A stretch of DNA of 64,000 bases. It comes from JAFAMB01 sp963775805. GTDB taxonomy: Bacteria > Verrucomicrobiota > Verrucomicrobiia > Chthoniobacterales > JAFAMB01. Positions 34,181 through 42,703 of this stretch are shown here, piece by piece (position 1 is the stretch's first letter; each line of letters begins with the position of its first letter). Where the stretch lies: contig CAVZKG010000007.1 in the NCBI GenBank assembly GCA_963775805.1, forward strand, positions 1 through 64,000, in the 5' to 3' direction. The notes under the pieces are model-generated. The model was not told the DNA's origin. It searched no databases and saw only the letters and a program-made list of their open reading frames with translations. The position numbers were made by a program, and so were the translations under genes.

Positions 34181-35818
34181 CTATTTCTTGTACATCTCCC
34201 GAAACGGGTGCTCGTCGAGCAGGTTTGGCTCGATCCCGCCGAACTTTTTCCCGTCGAATATCTGAATACCGACGTAAAAGTAGAGCGGACAGATCGGTGT
34301 GGCTTGATTTAATAGAATTTCTTCGGCGCGTTGCAGAATTTGCAAACGTTTCCCGGCATCCGGCTCTTCTCCAGCAGCCGCAATAAGGCCATCGTATTCG
34401 TTGTTGGTCCAACCGGTTCGATTGTTACCACCCCCGGTCACAAAACAATCAAGGAAAGTGTTCGGATCGTCGTAGTCTCCTACCCAACTCGAACGCGCAA
34501 AGTCGTAATCAAGCTTGGACAGAGAATTCAGATAAACTTTCCATTCCTGTTTTTGAAGATCGACATGCACTCCCAATCCATCGCCGAGCATGTTCTGGAT
34601 CTCCACCGCGATGTCTTCATTGAGCTTCTTGTTATCATACAGGTAGGCGATGGAAGGAAATGCTTTGCCGCCAGGATATCCTGCTTCAGCGATCAGTTCT
34701 CGCGCCTTTTGCAGGTCGCGTCCGAACATCCTTGGCGGTTGATACCCACCGGCGGTTCCAGGCGGAGTAAATGAAAACGCCGGTGGTTCACCCGCCTGGG
34801 TGATCTTCTCCACGATCCGGTTGCGATCGATTACCATCGCAAACGCTTGACGGACCCGGGCGTCGTTGAATGGTTTCCTCGTGACGTTGAATCGAATGAA
34901 ATAAGTCCCCAAAAACGGCGCAGCGTGAAAATCCGGACGCACTTTCAACTCCGGGATCAGCGAAGAAGGAGTCAGCCCTTTGTCGAGAATCAGATCTGCC
35001 ACATGCGATGCGTAGAAGTTATAAGCTGTAATCGAGTTTTCGATTGGCAATGCATCCACAGTCTGCAGCGAGACGTGTGCTGCGTCCCAGTATCGGGGGT
35101 TTTTTTCCAGCCGGATTCGATAGTTTAATCGCCATTCTTTCAACAGGAAGGGACCATCGTTGACGAGCTTACCCGGCTTGATCCAGTCATCGCCAAATTT
35201 TTCGATTGTCGGAGTGTGAACCGGCAACAGCGTTGCAAATGCGCATAGATCGAGAAAATAAGGTACCGGCGCATCGAGTTCGACCTGAAAAGTCGCTGCG
35301 TCGACTGCCTTGATGCCAACCTTCTCAAAATCCCCGAGAGTTCCCTCGTTGAACGGTTTCGCATTTTTGATGTGGTAGAGCAAGTATGCGTACTCGGAAG
35401 CCGTTTCAGGTTGGAGGACACGTTTCCAGGAAAGTAAAAAATCGCTCGCCGTCACCGGATCGCCGTTGCTCCATTTCGCGTTGGAACGCAGGTGGAATGT
35501 GTAGATCTTTCCGCCGTCCGATAGCTCCCAACGTTGCGCGATTGCAGGCTGCGGTTTGCCGAATCGATCGAAATGCAGGAGACCGTCGAATAGCGCATAA
35601 CAGATTCGGCCATCGAGCTGCCCGGTGATTACCGCTGGGTCAATCGATTCCGGTTCCGCCCCGTTCAACACAACAAGATCGGCTCGTTTGTCGCCTGCAC
35701 CGCAGTCGCTCAGAGTCAACAGAGCCAGAATGATCCCGAGGCATTGAGTGACCGGACGCAGAAAAGTTTTTGCCGCCGGTGCCTTGAAGAAACAGAGATT
35801 TGGTTTGGAATGGAACAC
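34181..35818 (-). CDS. oligopeptide-binding lipoprotein (OppA-like)
   Basis: A 545-residue extracellular solute-binding family 5 protein. A membrane-spanning signal ends in LTLSDC with Cys39 as the lipobox Cys, preceded by an unusually long 20-residue N-region. The family opener LVVLNGAEPESIDPAV and the domain blocks SDGGKIYTFHLRSNAKWSNGDPVTASDFLLSWKRVL and FARSSWVGDYDDPNTFLDCF match OppA/MppA of the peptide class. No permease or ATPase genes are adjacent, so it may use a remote Opp system or act in murein-peptide recycling. It starts 37 bp from the secG stop on the same strand. Confidence 0.9.
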   Translation of the reverse strand: MFHSKPNLCFFKAPAAKTFLRPVTQCLGIILALLTLSDCGAGDKRADLVVLNGAEPESIDPAVITGQLDGRICYALFDGLLHFDRFGKPQPAIAQRWELSDGGKIYTFHLRSNAKWSNGDPVTASDFLLSWKRVLQPETASEYAYLLYHIKNAKPFNEGTLGDFEKVGIKAVDAATFQVELDAPVPYFLDLCAFATLLPVHTPTIEKFGDDWIKPGKLVNDGPFLLKEWRLNYRIRLEKNPRYWDAAHVSLQTVDALPIENSITAYNFYASHVADLILDKGLTPSSLIPELKVRPDFHAAPFLGTYFIRFNVTRKPFNDARVRQAFAMVIDRNRIVEKITQAGEPPAFSFTPPGTAGGYQPPRMFGRDLQKARELIAEAGYPGGKAFPSIAYLYDNKKLNEDIAVEIQNMLGDGLGVHVDLQKQEWKVYLNSLSKLDYDFARSSWVGDYDDPNTFLDCFVTGGGNNRTGWTNNEYDGLIAAAGEEPDAGKRLQILQRAEEILLNQATPICPLYFYVGIQIFDGKKFGGIEPNLLDEHPFREMYKK

Positions 35819-35855
35819 GTTGCGCTGAACGATCGTTCCTTGCCGGGTTTCTGCT

Positions 35856-36395
35856 TTACTTCTGGTGCGCGGCGGACGGGACGGGAGAGACGGAAGCCGC
35901 CGGCGCTGGGCTGGCTGAAGTCGCGTTCACAGCAGTTGGCGACGGGGAAGCACTGGCCACCGCAGAGGGCGAAGCCGATGCGACAGGGGTCGCAGAGGGA
36001 GATGTCGACGCAGAAGCGGTTGCGGAAGGAGTTGCACTTACGGCCGGTTGTGTCGACACAGACGCCGCCGGCGAGGCAGACGCCTGAGGAGCGACGGGAA
36101 CGGCCGCTTTGCGTACTTCGTTCTCCAGGACTCCCGTTCGTTGTTCTGAACTGCGCCGTGCAGTCAACACTGTGAGCAACAAAGTCAGTCCAAAGAAAAA
36201 GCAGCCGAGATAGACCGTGGCTTTGACCAGAACGGACGCTGTCTGGGCGCCAAAGATGTTCTCTGTGACGCCGCTCCCGAATGCTGCGCCGAGCCCCTCA
36301 TTTTTAGGTCGTTGCATGAGCACAACAAGTGTCAGTAAGACACAGACGATCACCAGGATCGTGAGGAGTATGGGAATCAGAATGCTCAGCCACAT
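35856..36395 (-). CDS. secG: SecG translocase subunit with a long Ala/Ser/Pro tail
   Basis: A 179-residue SecG. Two membrane helices (about 3-25 and 54-78) flank the loop LMQRPKNEGLGAAFGSG, the SecG hallmark. SecG assists SecYE in protein export. The core ends near residue 85, whereas the remaining 95 residues are almost only Ala, Ser, Pro, Val and Thr (e.g. SATPSATASASTSPSATP). That is much longer than usual SecG (about 75-130 residues) and suggests a flexible tail. The + strand there also has a long open frame, but that is a shadow of this repeat. Confidence 0.9.
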   Translation of the reverse strand: MWLSILIPILLTILVIVCVLLTLVVLMQRPKNEGLGAAFGSGVTENIFGAQTASVLVKATVYLGCFFFGLTLLLTVLTARRSSEQRTGVLENEVRKAAVPVAPQASASPAASVSTQPAVSATPSATASASTSPSATPVASASPSAVASASPSPTAVNATSASPAPAASVSPVPSAAHQK

Positions 36396-36489
36396 AAGGG
36401 CGGGAATATGGAGTGCTGTCCACCCTTTGTAAAGTCGATGCGAACACTGCCTTTAAGGGGGGATCGACCTTGGTAAATTGAACTCACCG

Positions 36490-38637
36490 ATGTTCCGTGC
36501 TTTCGTTCCCGGCATGTTTCGGGCCGTTTTGATGGTTTTGGGTTCAATCGCTGTCGTCGCGGTTGCACAACCGCTTGTGTATCCGGCCGCCAAAAAAGGA
36601 GACGTCGTTGACGACTATTCCGGGACAAAGGTCGCGGATCCGTACCGATGGTTGGAAGACACAGACTCACCGGAAACGGTTGCCTGGGTAAAAGCGGAAG
36701 AGGCCCTTACAGCCGGGTACATGGATAAACTCCCGGATCGTGGAGATTTTCGGAACAAGCTGACGGAGCTTTTGAATTACGAGCGCTATAGCGTGCCGGT
36801 TTGGGAGGGACATCGCTACGTTTATCGCAAGAACGACGGTCTCCAAAACCAAAGTGTCCTCTACACTTTGAAGAAACTGAGCGATACCCCGGACGTCTTG
36901 TTGGACCCGAATGAGTTCGCAAGCGACGGGACGGTGGCAGTGTCGAGTACAACGGTGAGCGAAGATAGCCGCTATATGGCTTACGGCGTTTCGGCGAGCG
37001 GCTCGGATTGGACCGAGATCAGAGTGCGGGATATCGACGACGGCAAAGATCTGCCGGAGGTGATCAAGTGGATAAAGTTTTCCGAACCAACCTGGACCAA
37101 GGATAGTAAAGGTTTTTTCTATGCAAGGTTCCCAATACCGACCGGGAACGAGAATCTGGCGAAGGTGACAAATCAGAAGATCTATTATCATTTGTTGGGG
37201 CAGCCGGAAGAAAAGGATCAAATGATTTATGAGCGGCCTGACGATCCTGACCTGACGTTCGAGTCGGAGGTGTCGTATGACGGCCGCTATCTCTTCACGA
37301 TTATGGAGAAGGGGACAGAGCAGCAGAATCTCCTCTATTTCAAAGATCTCGGCGACCCGATGGCTCCAAAGATCGATGCGAATTTCCAACCGATCGTCGA
37401 CAAATTCGAATCCGAATACAAAATCATCGGATCGATCGGGAGCCATCTATATATTGTCACCGATCTCAATGCGCCTCGGTATCGGATTATCGAAATCGAC
37501 CTTGGAAACCCAGGCCGGGACCACTGGAAAGAAGTCATACCGGAATCGAAAGATCTGCTGGAAGACGCCGCGGTCGTTGGAGGCAAGCTCATAGTCAAAT
37601 ACCTGGTGGATGCCAAGAATCGACTGACTGTTTTTGGGCCGGATGGGAGCAAGGAACGCGAAATCAGCCTTCCGGCCCTGGGAACCGTAGGAACTCTGTC
37701 CGGGGATCCCAGCCGTTCGGAACTCTTCTACCAATTCACTTCGTTTACTTACCCGACAACCATCTATCGTTACGACGTCGAGACCGGCGAAAACAGCGTG
37801 TTCAAGAAGCCGAATCTCAATTTTGACTCCAGTTTGTATGTCACTCGGCAGATGTTTTACAAGTCGAAGGATGGCACGAAGATCCCGATGTTCATCGTCT
37901 CCAGAAAAGGTCTGGCCCTCGACGGAAATAACCCGGTTTACTTGACCGGGTATGGTGGTTTCAACATTTCCATGACGCCATCCTTCTCGGCAGTCTATAT
38001 GAGTTGGGTCGAAAAGGGGGGGGTGCTGGCACTTCCAAACCTGCGTGGCGGCGGAGAGTATGGTCGTGAGTGGCACGAAGCCGGTATCAAGGAAAAGAAG
38101 CAGAACGTATTTGACGACTTCATTGCAGCTGCCGAAGCGCTGATCAAAGAAAAATATACGAATCCGCGAAAAATTTCGATCGTTGGCGGGTCGAACGGCG
38201 GCCTATTGGTTGGCGCGGTTCTCACGCAACGCCCGGATCTGTTCGGTGCGGCTGTCCCCGAAGTTGGGGTTCTTGATATGCTTCGGTTTCACAAATTCAC
38301 TATTGGTTGGGCGTGGCAATCCGATTACGGATCCTCGGATACCCCTGAAGGTTTCGCCTATCTCATCAAGTATTCGCCGTTGCAGAACATTAAGCCGGGG
38401 ACCTGTTATCCGCCGACATTGATCACAACAGGGGATCATGACGACAGGGTTGTGCCCGGGCATTCGTTCAAATTCGCGGCGACACTGCAAGCCGCCCAGG
38501 GGTGTGCGAATCCGGTCCTGATTAGAATCGAGACGAAAGCGGGGCACGGAGGTGGCAAACCCATCAGCAAGATCGTTGACGAACAATCGGATGTTCTTGC
38601 TTTCATGTGGGACTCCGTCGGGCGCAGCGCGAACTAA
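36490..38637 (+). CDS. prolyl oligopeptidase (S9A), exported
   Basis: A 715-residue serine peptidase from ATG 36490; a TTG at 36478 is an alternative. The N-terminus is a signal peptide (VPGMFRAVLMVLGSIAVVAVAQP). The mature start YPAAKKGDVVDDYSGTKVADPYRWLED is the classic prolyl oligopeptidase opening, followed by a seven-bladed propeller. The C-terminal hydrolase shows GGSNGGLLVG (Ser), TGDHDDRVVPGHS (Asp) and KAGHGGGKP (His). It should cleave after proline in short peptides in the periplasm. It diverges from secG with about 95 bp between them. Confidence 0.93.
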   Translation: MFRAFVPGMFRAVLMVLGSIAVVAVAQPLVYPAAKKGDVVDDYSGTKVADPYRWLEDTDSPETVAWVKAEEALTAGYMDKLPDRGDFRNKLTELLNYERYSVPVWEGHRYVYRKNDGLQNQSVLYTLKKLSDTPDVLLDPNEFASDGTVAVSSTTVSEDSRYMAYGVSASGSDWTEIRVRDIDDGKDLPEVIKWIKFSEPTWTKDSKGFFYARFPIPTGNENLAKVTNQKIYYHLLGQPEEKDQMIYERPDDPDLTFESEVSYDGRYLFTIMEKGTEQQNLLYFKDLGDPMAPKIDANFQPIVDKFESEYKIIGSIGSHLYIVTDLNAPRYRIIEIDLGNPGRDHWKEVIPESKDLLEDAAVVGGKLIVKYLVDAKNRLTVFGPDGSKEREISLPALGTVGTLSGDPSRSELFYQFTSFTYPTTIYRYDVETGENSVFKKPNLNFDSSLYVTRQMFYKSKDGTKIPMFIVSRKGLALDGNNPVYLTGYGGFNISMTPSFSAVYMSWVEKGGVLALPNLRGGGEYGREWHEAGIKEKKQNVFDDFIAAAEALIKEKYTNPRKISIVGGSNGGLLVGAVLTQRPDLFGAAVPEVGVLDMLRFHKFTIGWAWQSDYGSSDTPEGFAYLIKYSPLQNIKPGTCYPPTLITTGDHDDRVVPGHSFKFAATLQAAQGCANPVLIRIETKAGHGGGKPISKIVDEQSDVLAFMWDSVGRSAN

Positions 38638-38925
38638 TGCACGAAGTCCAAGATCCACAGCTTGGAAATCGGCTGGGAACGCTGATTCATACGGCTAACA
38701 TTTCTCGTATACATAGCATATAGCCTTGTTTTGCTAAGTCTCCCCAGGATAAGTCTATTCGTGTCGAGCTCTTAAGCGATTCCGAGGAAGTTCTGTGTTT
38801 GGCTTGGTTCTTTATTTCTGTTATCGCTCTTGACGCTCTGCACCGCTTCGACGTCTTTAAGCCGATCCACCAGCTGTTCGTAACTTTTTTTTCGTGTGAT
38901 ATAGAATTTACCCCAGAAAATCGGT
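38638..38925. other. 288-bp gap upstream of the LacI-type regulator
   Basis: This holds AT-rich runs (such as TACATAGCATATAG at 38711-38724) that may include the regulator's promoter. A 63-codon minus-strand frame (38772-38963) is open but overlaps the regulator's start and is not called. There is no copy of the palindrome found at 40042-40070. Confidence 0.4.
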
Positions 38926-39990
38926 ATGCGGTCGTCCGGAACCACAGGTCGTAAAAAGGTCACGATGAAAAACGTGGCTGCCTTGTCAGGAGTCTCTTAT
39001 CAGACGGTGTCCCGAGTCATCAATGGGATGCCGGATGTTTCTGATAGAACCAGGAAACGCGTCCAAAAAGTCATGAAAAAAGTCGGGTTTACACCGAACA
39101 TGACAGCCCGACAACTCCGAAGCCGGCGCTCAACAACGGTTGGATTGGTTACGTTTGCGACAGGTTATTACGGTCCTTCTCAGGTATTGACGAACAGCGA
39201 ACAATGCGTCAAAGAACTTGGCTTCGGGTTCATGTTCAGCGGCATCGTCGAGGAGAGCATCGACGAGATCCGTCGCGCCGTCGATGAACTCTGCGCCTAC
39301 CAGGTTTGCGGTATACTGATTCATCTTCCATTGCAGGTCGATCTTCGCGGCCTTCAAGATTTGTCGAGAAACGTACCCTTCGTTGCGGTCGATTCCGATT
39401 TCGGATTTAAAGCTCCGTCGGTTTCGATTGACAATGAGTTGGGTTCCCGGGTTGCAACCAGGCATTTGATTGAGCGCGGTCATAAGAAAATTGCCTATTT
39501 GCAAGGACCACTCGGTTGGAGAGCGGCCAAACTGCGTTATTTGGGTTGGCAGAAGGAGATTAAAGTTGCGCAGTTAGAGCATGGCCCTCTCGTTCAAGGG
39601 GATTGGTCAGCTGAATCGGGTTTCGAGGCTACAAAAACGATGATCGCAAAAAACTGGGGGAAATTCACCGCGGTTGTTGCGGCTAACGATCAAATGGCTC
39701 TGGGAGCGATTAGAGCGTTCCAGGAAAGCGGTATCCAGATTCCGGAGGATATTTCAATCGTCGGCTTTGACGATATCCCGGAAGCCGGTTTTTTTGGGCC
39801 GCCGCTTTCGACGATGAAGCAGGATTTTGCGACTCTAGGGAAGCTCAGCGTCCAGTCCCTGGTGGAATGCTTGAATGGGATGCAAAGCGGGGCGCGAACA
39901 ATCCAGCCTACATTCGTTGAGCGGAAAAGTACGCGTGGCATTGCGATCAACGGCGGACGTCCGCGGCGGCGACCGCTGCTAATTTCTTAG
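38926..39990 (+). CDS. LacI-family transcriptional repressor
   Basis: A 354-residue regulator. The N-terminal helix-turn-helix and hinge read KKVTMKNVAALSGVSYQTVSRVINGMPDVSDRTRKRV and ARQLRSRRSTTVGLV. The effector domain is the periplasmic-binding-protein fold with VAANDQMALGAIRAFQESG and IVGFDDIPEAGFFGPPLSTM. The start at 38926 keeps the family KKVT segment; ATG 38965 would lose it. It lies 112 bp upstream of the sugar-binding protein gene, with two identical palindromes between, so it very likely represses the importer until its sugar is present. Confidence 0.92.
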   Translation: MRSSGTTGRKKVTMKNVAALSGVSYQTVSRVINGMPDVSDRTRKRVQKVMKKVGFTPNMTARQLRSRRSTTVGLVTFATGYYGPSQVLTNSEQCVKELGFGFMFSGIVEESIDEIRRAVDELCAYQVCGILIHLPLQVDLRGLQDLSRNVPFVAVDSDFGFKAPSVSIDNELGSRVATRHLIERGHKKIAYLQGPLGWRAAKLRYLGWQKEIKVAQLEHGPLVQGDWSAESGFEATKTMIAKNWGKFTAVVAANDQMALGAIRAFQESGIQIPEDISIVGFDDIPEAGFFGPPLSTMKQDFATLGKLSVQSLVECLNGMQSGARTIQPTFVERKSTRGIAINGGRPRRRPLLIS

Positions 39991-40001
39991 ACAATTTCGA
40001 T

Positions 40002-40030
40002 TTGATTTGTCTTTGCATAGCGTCTAAAAA
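40002..40030 (+). promoter_or_regulatory. possible sigma-70-type promoter of the importer operon
   Basis: TTGATT (40002-40007) and TAAAAA (40025-40030) are separated by 17 bp, a reasonable but imperfect -35/-10 pair. The double operator begins 11 bp downstream, which would let a bound repressor block initiation or early elongation. Confidence 0.3.
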
Positions 40031-40040
40031 ATGAAATAAC

Positions 40041-40070
40041 CGTGAACGTTCACGATTCGTGAACGTTCAC
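40041..40070. promoter_or_regulatory. twin LacI-type operators
   Basis: GTGAACGTTCAC occurs twice, at 40042-40053 and 40059-40070. Each copy is a perfect 12-bp palindrome with a central CG, the usual form of LacI-family operators. Their centres are 17 bp apart, about one and a half helical turns. They sit between the LacI-family gene and the binding-protein gene, 48 bp upstream of the latter's start. Confidence 0.8.
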
Positions 40071-40117
40071 TCGAGCAATAGAAAAGCCCTTCATAAATTT
40101 TAATGCCCCCCGGAAAA

Positions 40118-41098
40118 ATGAAAAAAATCAGATTCTTTAATCGTTTTGTCGGCCTAGTAGGCCTCTCGGTGGTTGTTGCCAGCTCAGTTACAACAACATT
40201 CGCTGACGACAACCAACCGAAGAAAAAACTCGTAGTCGGATTTTCTCAAGTTGGCGCTGAGAGCGGTTGGCGCACGGCTAATACCGAATCGATCAAAGCC
40301 GAAGCCGCCAAGAGAGGCATTGATCTCCGTTTCTCGGATGCCCAACAGAAGGAGGAGAACCAGATCAAAGCGATCCGATCGTTCATTGCTGAAGGAGTCG
40401 ACGTGATCGCGTTTTCCCCCGTTGTTGAGACTGGGTTTGAGCCCGTTTTACAAGAGGCAAAAAAGGCCGGAATACCTGTCATCCTATCGGACCGCGCTGT
40501 GAAGGTCTCTGATCCTTCGTTGTATGTATCGTTTTTAGGTTCAGACTTCATCGAGGAAGGGCGGCGCGCTGGGAATGAGGCTGTGAAACTGACTGGCGGC
40601 AAGGCGAAAATCGCTGAACTGGTCGGCACCGTCGGATCTGCGCCGGCGATCGATCGCAAGAAAGGTTTTGAGGAGGTCTTGGCTAAAAATCCTGACATGA
40701 AGATCGTCTTGTCGCAAAGCGGCGACTTCACGAGAGCCAAAGGGAAAGAAGTGATGGAAGCATTTTTGAAAACGCCCGACGCCAAAGAGATTAACCTGTT
40801 ATTTGCACACAATGACGACATGGCGCTGGGAGCGATCCAGGCGATGGAGGAAGCTGGCATTAAGCCTGGCGTCGACATAAAGATTGTTTCGATTGACGGC
40901 GTTCGCGGCGCATTCGAAGCGATGAAAGACGGCAAACTGAACGTCACGGTAGAATGCAATCCGCTCCTTGGCCCGCAGCTGTTTGATTTGGTCGAAGCGG
41001 TTGCTGCCAAAAAAGAAGTGCCAAAACGCGTAGTTACCCAGGAAGGGGTCTACGAACAATCTCAGGCGGCTGAAGAACTGCCAAAAAGACAGTACTAA
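40118..41098 (+). CDS. sugar-binding periplasmic protein (YtfQ-like)
   Basis: A 326-residue periplasmic binding protein of the ribose/galactofuranose class. ATG 40118 (MKKIRFFNRF) starts a signal peptide ending near ADD at 33; ATG 40103 is 5 codons upstream. KKLVVGFSQVGAESGWRTANTESIKAEA and IRSFIAEGVDVIAFSPVVETGFEPVL are very close in pattern to E. coli YtfQ, which binds galactofuranose. It heads the operon with ATPase and two permeases, and a hairpin terminator after it probably gives excess binding protein. Ligand identity is inferred from resemblance only. Confidence 0.92.
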   Translation: MKKIRFFNRFVGLVGLSVVVASSVTTTFADDNQPKKKLVVGFSQVGAESGWRTANTESIKAEAAKRGIDLRFSDAQQKEENQIKAIRSFIAEGVDVIAFSPVVETGFEPVLQEAKKAGIPVILSDRAVKVSDPSLYVSFLGSDFIEEGRRAGNEAVKLTGGKAKIAELVGTVGSAPAIDRKKGFEEVLAKNPDMKIVLSQSGDFTRAKGKEVMEAFLKTPDAKEINLLFAHNDDMALGAIQAMEEAGIKPGVDIKIVSIDGVRGAFEAMKDGKLNVTVECNPLLGPQLFDLVEAVAAKKEVPKRVVTQEGVYEQSQAAEELPKRQY

Positions 41099-41123
41099 TC
41101 TAACGCGTTCCGATGTTTCAAAG

Positions 41124-41160
41124 CGGGCGCTCGAACCGGATGGACGAGCGCCCGAATTTT
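41124..41160 (+). terminator. hairpin with T-rich tail between binding protein and ATPase genes
   Basis: CGGGCGCTCG (41124-41133) and CGAGCGCCCG (41145-41154) form a perfect 10-bp stem with an 11-base loop, followed by AATTTT. It is a good intrinsic terminator or 3'-stabilising hairpin placed 25 bp after the binding-protein stop. Partial read-through would lower expression of the membrane genes relative to the binding protein. Confidence 0.7.
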
Positions 41161-41176
41161 GTAGTTATATCGCGAA

Positions 41177-42703
41177 GTGGCTACTCCGCTCCTAGAGATA
41201 ACAGCACTTAGCAAAGGGTTCCCCGGTGTTAAGGCACTGGATGCGGTTGATGTGACGGTGCAGAGGGGCGAAATCCACGCATTGATGGGAGAAAATGGTG
41301 CTGGCAAGAGCACGCTCATCAAAGTCTTGACCGGCGTCTTTCCTCGGGATGCTGGAGAAACGCGACTGGACGGCAAAATTATTGCGCCGAAATCGCCCCG
41401 CGAGGCGGAGGGGCTCGGCATCAGCACGGTGTACCAAGAGGTGAATTTGATTCCGCACCTCTCTGTCGCCGAAAACATCTGCCTAGGCCGCCAGCCAACC
41501 TGGCTGGGTGCGATCCGCTGGAGCGCAATTGCCAAGCGTGCTCGGGCCGCTCTTGGACGACTTGATCTCTCCTTGGATCTGAAACGGCAGCTTTCCTCGT
41601 ATTCGATAGCCATACAGCAGATGGTGGCAATTGCCCGCGCGCTCGATATTTCCGCAAAATTGCTGATCTTGGACGAACCAACATCCAGTCTCGACAAGAC
41701 GGAGGTCGAAGAGTTGTTCAAGAAGCTTCGAAAACTGCGCGAAACCGGTCTCGGCATTATTTTCATCGCCCACTTTCTTGAGCAGGTTTACGAGATTTCC
41801 GACGTGATTACCGTCCTGCGAAACGGACGTCGTGTCGGCTGTTTTGCAACCAAGGAGCTGCCGCGCATCAAGCTCGTTTCTCATATGATCGGAAAGGATG
41901 TCCAAGAGGTCGAGGCTTTGGAACGGAAGAGAGCAAGTCTCGCTACAATCCGATCCGAGCAGCCGATGCTTGAGGCAAGGGCTTTGGGTCGGAAAGGATT
42001 CATTCATCCGATCGACCTCGAGATCAGACCTGGCGAAGTACTCGGTCTCGCGGGACTTCTCGGTTCCGGCAGAACTGAAACGGCTCGCCTCCTTTTCGGA
42101 GTCGATCGGCCGGATCAGGGCACACTTTTAATCAATCGTCGAGCCGTCAGGTTCAATTCGCCACGTGCGGCTATACGACTTCGCATTGCGCTGACGCCCG
42201 AAGACCGAAAAATGGCTGGAATCATTCCCAACCTCACGGTCCGGGAGAACATCGTTTTGGCATTGCAAGCCGGCCGGGGAACCTGGAGACGACTGTCCGT
42301 TGCGGAGCAGGGGAAACTTGCCGATCGCTTTATTCAATCGCTCGATATTAAGACGCCGAATCGGGAGCAGTTAGTGCGCAATCTCAGTGGTGGAAATCAG
42401 CAAAAGGTACTGCTTGCAAGGTGGCTTGCGACCGAACCGAAGTTATTCATTCTCGATGAACCCACTCGCGGAATTGATGTGGGAGCGAAGGCCGAAATTG
42501 AGAGGTTGATTCAATCGCTTCGGCAGGACGGGTTGGCCGTGCTGTTCATCAGTTCAGAGCTCGAAGAAATCGTCCGCCAAAGTCAGCGCGTGGTGATCTT
42601 ACGTGATCGTCGAAAAGTTGGAGAACTGATCGAGGCTGACATTTCGGAGGAAGCTATTATGCGGTCCATCGCAACGGCAGATATGGAGCGGCCACCTGCA
42701 TGA
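41177..42703 (+). CDS. sugar ABC transporter ATPase, two nucleotide-binding domains (YtfR-like)
   Basis: A 508-residue CUT2 ATPase with a GTG start at 41177 (VATPLLEITALSKGFPGVKALDAVD). Domain 1 has Walker A GENGAGKSTLIK and Walker B LLILDEPTSSLD. Domain 2 has the atypical GLAGLLGSGRTETAR loop, NLSGGNQQKVLLARWL and FILDEPTRGIDVGAK, as is usual in RbsA/YtfR-type proteins. It powers import of the sugar captured by the YtfQ-like protein. Its stop overlaps the next permease start by 4 bp. Confidence 0.93.
   Translation: MATPLLEITALSKGFPGVKALDAVDVTVQRGEIHALMGENGAGKSTLIKVLTGVFPRDAGETRLDGKIIAPKSPREAEGLGISTVYQEVNLIPHLSVAENICLGRQPTWLGAIRWSAIAKRARAALGRLDLSLDLKRQLSSYSIAIQQMVAIARALDISAKLLILDEPTSSLDKTEVEELFKKLRKLRETGLGIIFIAHFLEQVYEISDVITVLRNGRRVGCFATKELPRIKLVSHMIGKDVQEVEALERKRASLATIRSEQPMLEARALGRKGFIHPIDLEIRPGEVLGLAGLLGSGRTETARLLFGVDRPDQGTLLINRRAVRFNSPRAAIRLRIALTPEDRKMAGIIPNLTVRENIVLALQAGRGTWRRLSVAEQGKLADRFIQSLDIKTPNREQLVRNLSGGNQQKVLLARWLATEPKLFILDEPTRGIDVGAKAEIERLIQSLRQDGLAVLFISSELEEIVRQSQRVVILRDRRKVGELIEADISEEAIMRSIATADMERPPA

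Noticed and set aside
35800..36087. Ala/Glu/Gly-rich + frame opposite the secG tail
   Set aside because: It is the antisense reading of the Ala/Ser/Pro repeat of secG; low-complexity DNA opens several frames.
38772..38963. 63-codon minus-strand frame between the prolyl oligopeptidase and LacI-type genes
   Set aside because: Protein-like composition (KSYEQLVDRLKDVEAVQSV) makes it tempting, but it overlaps the well-supported start of the LacI-family gene and has no recognised relatives or start signals.
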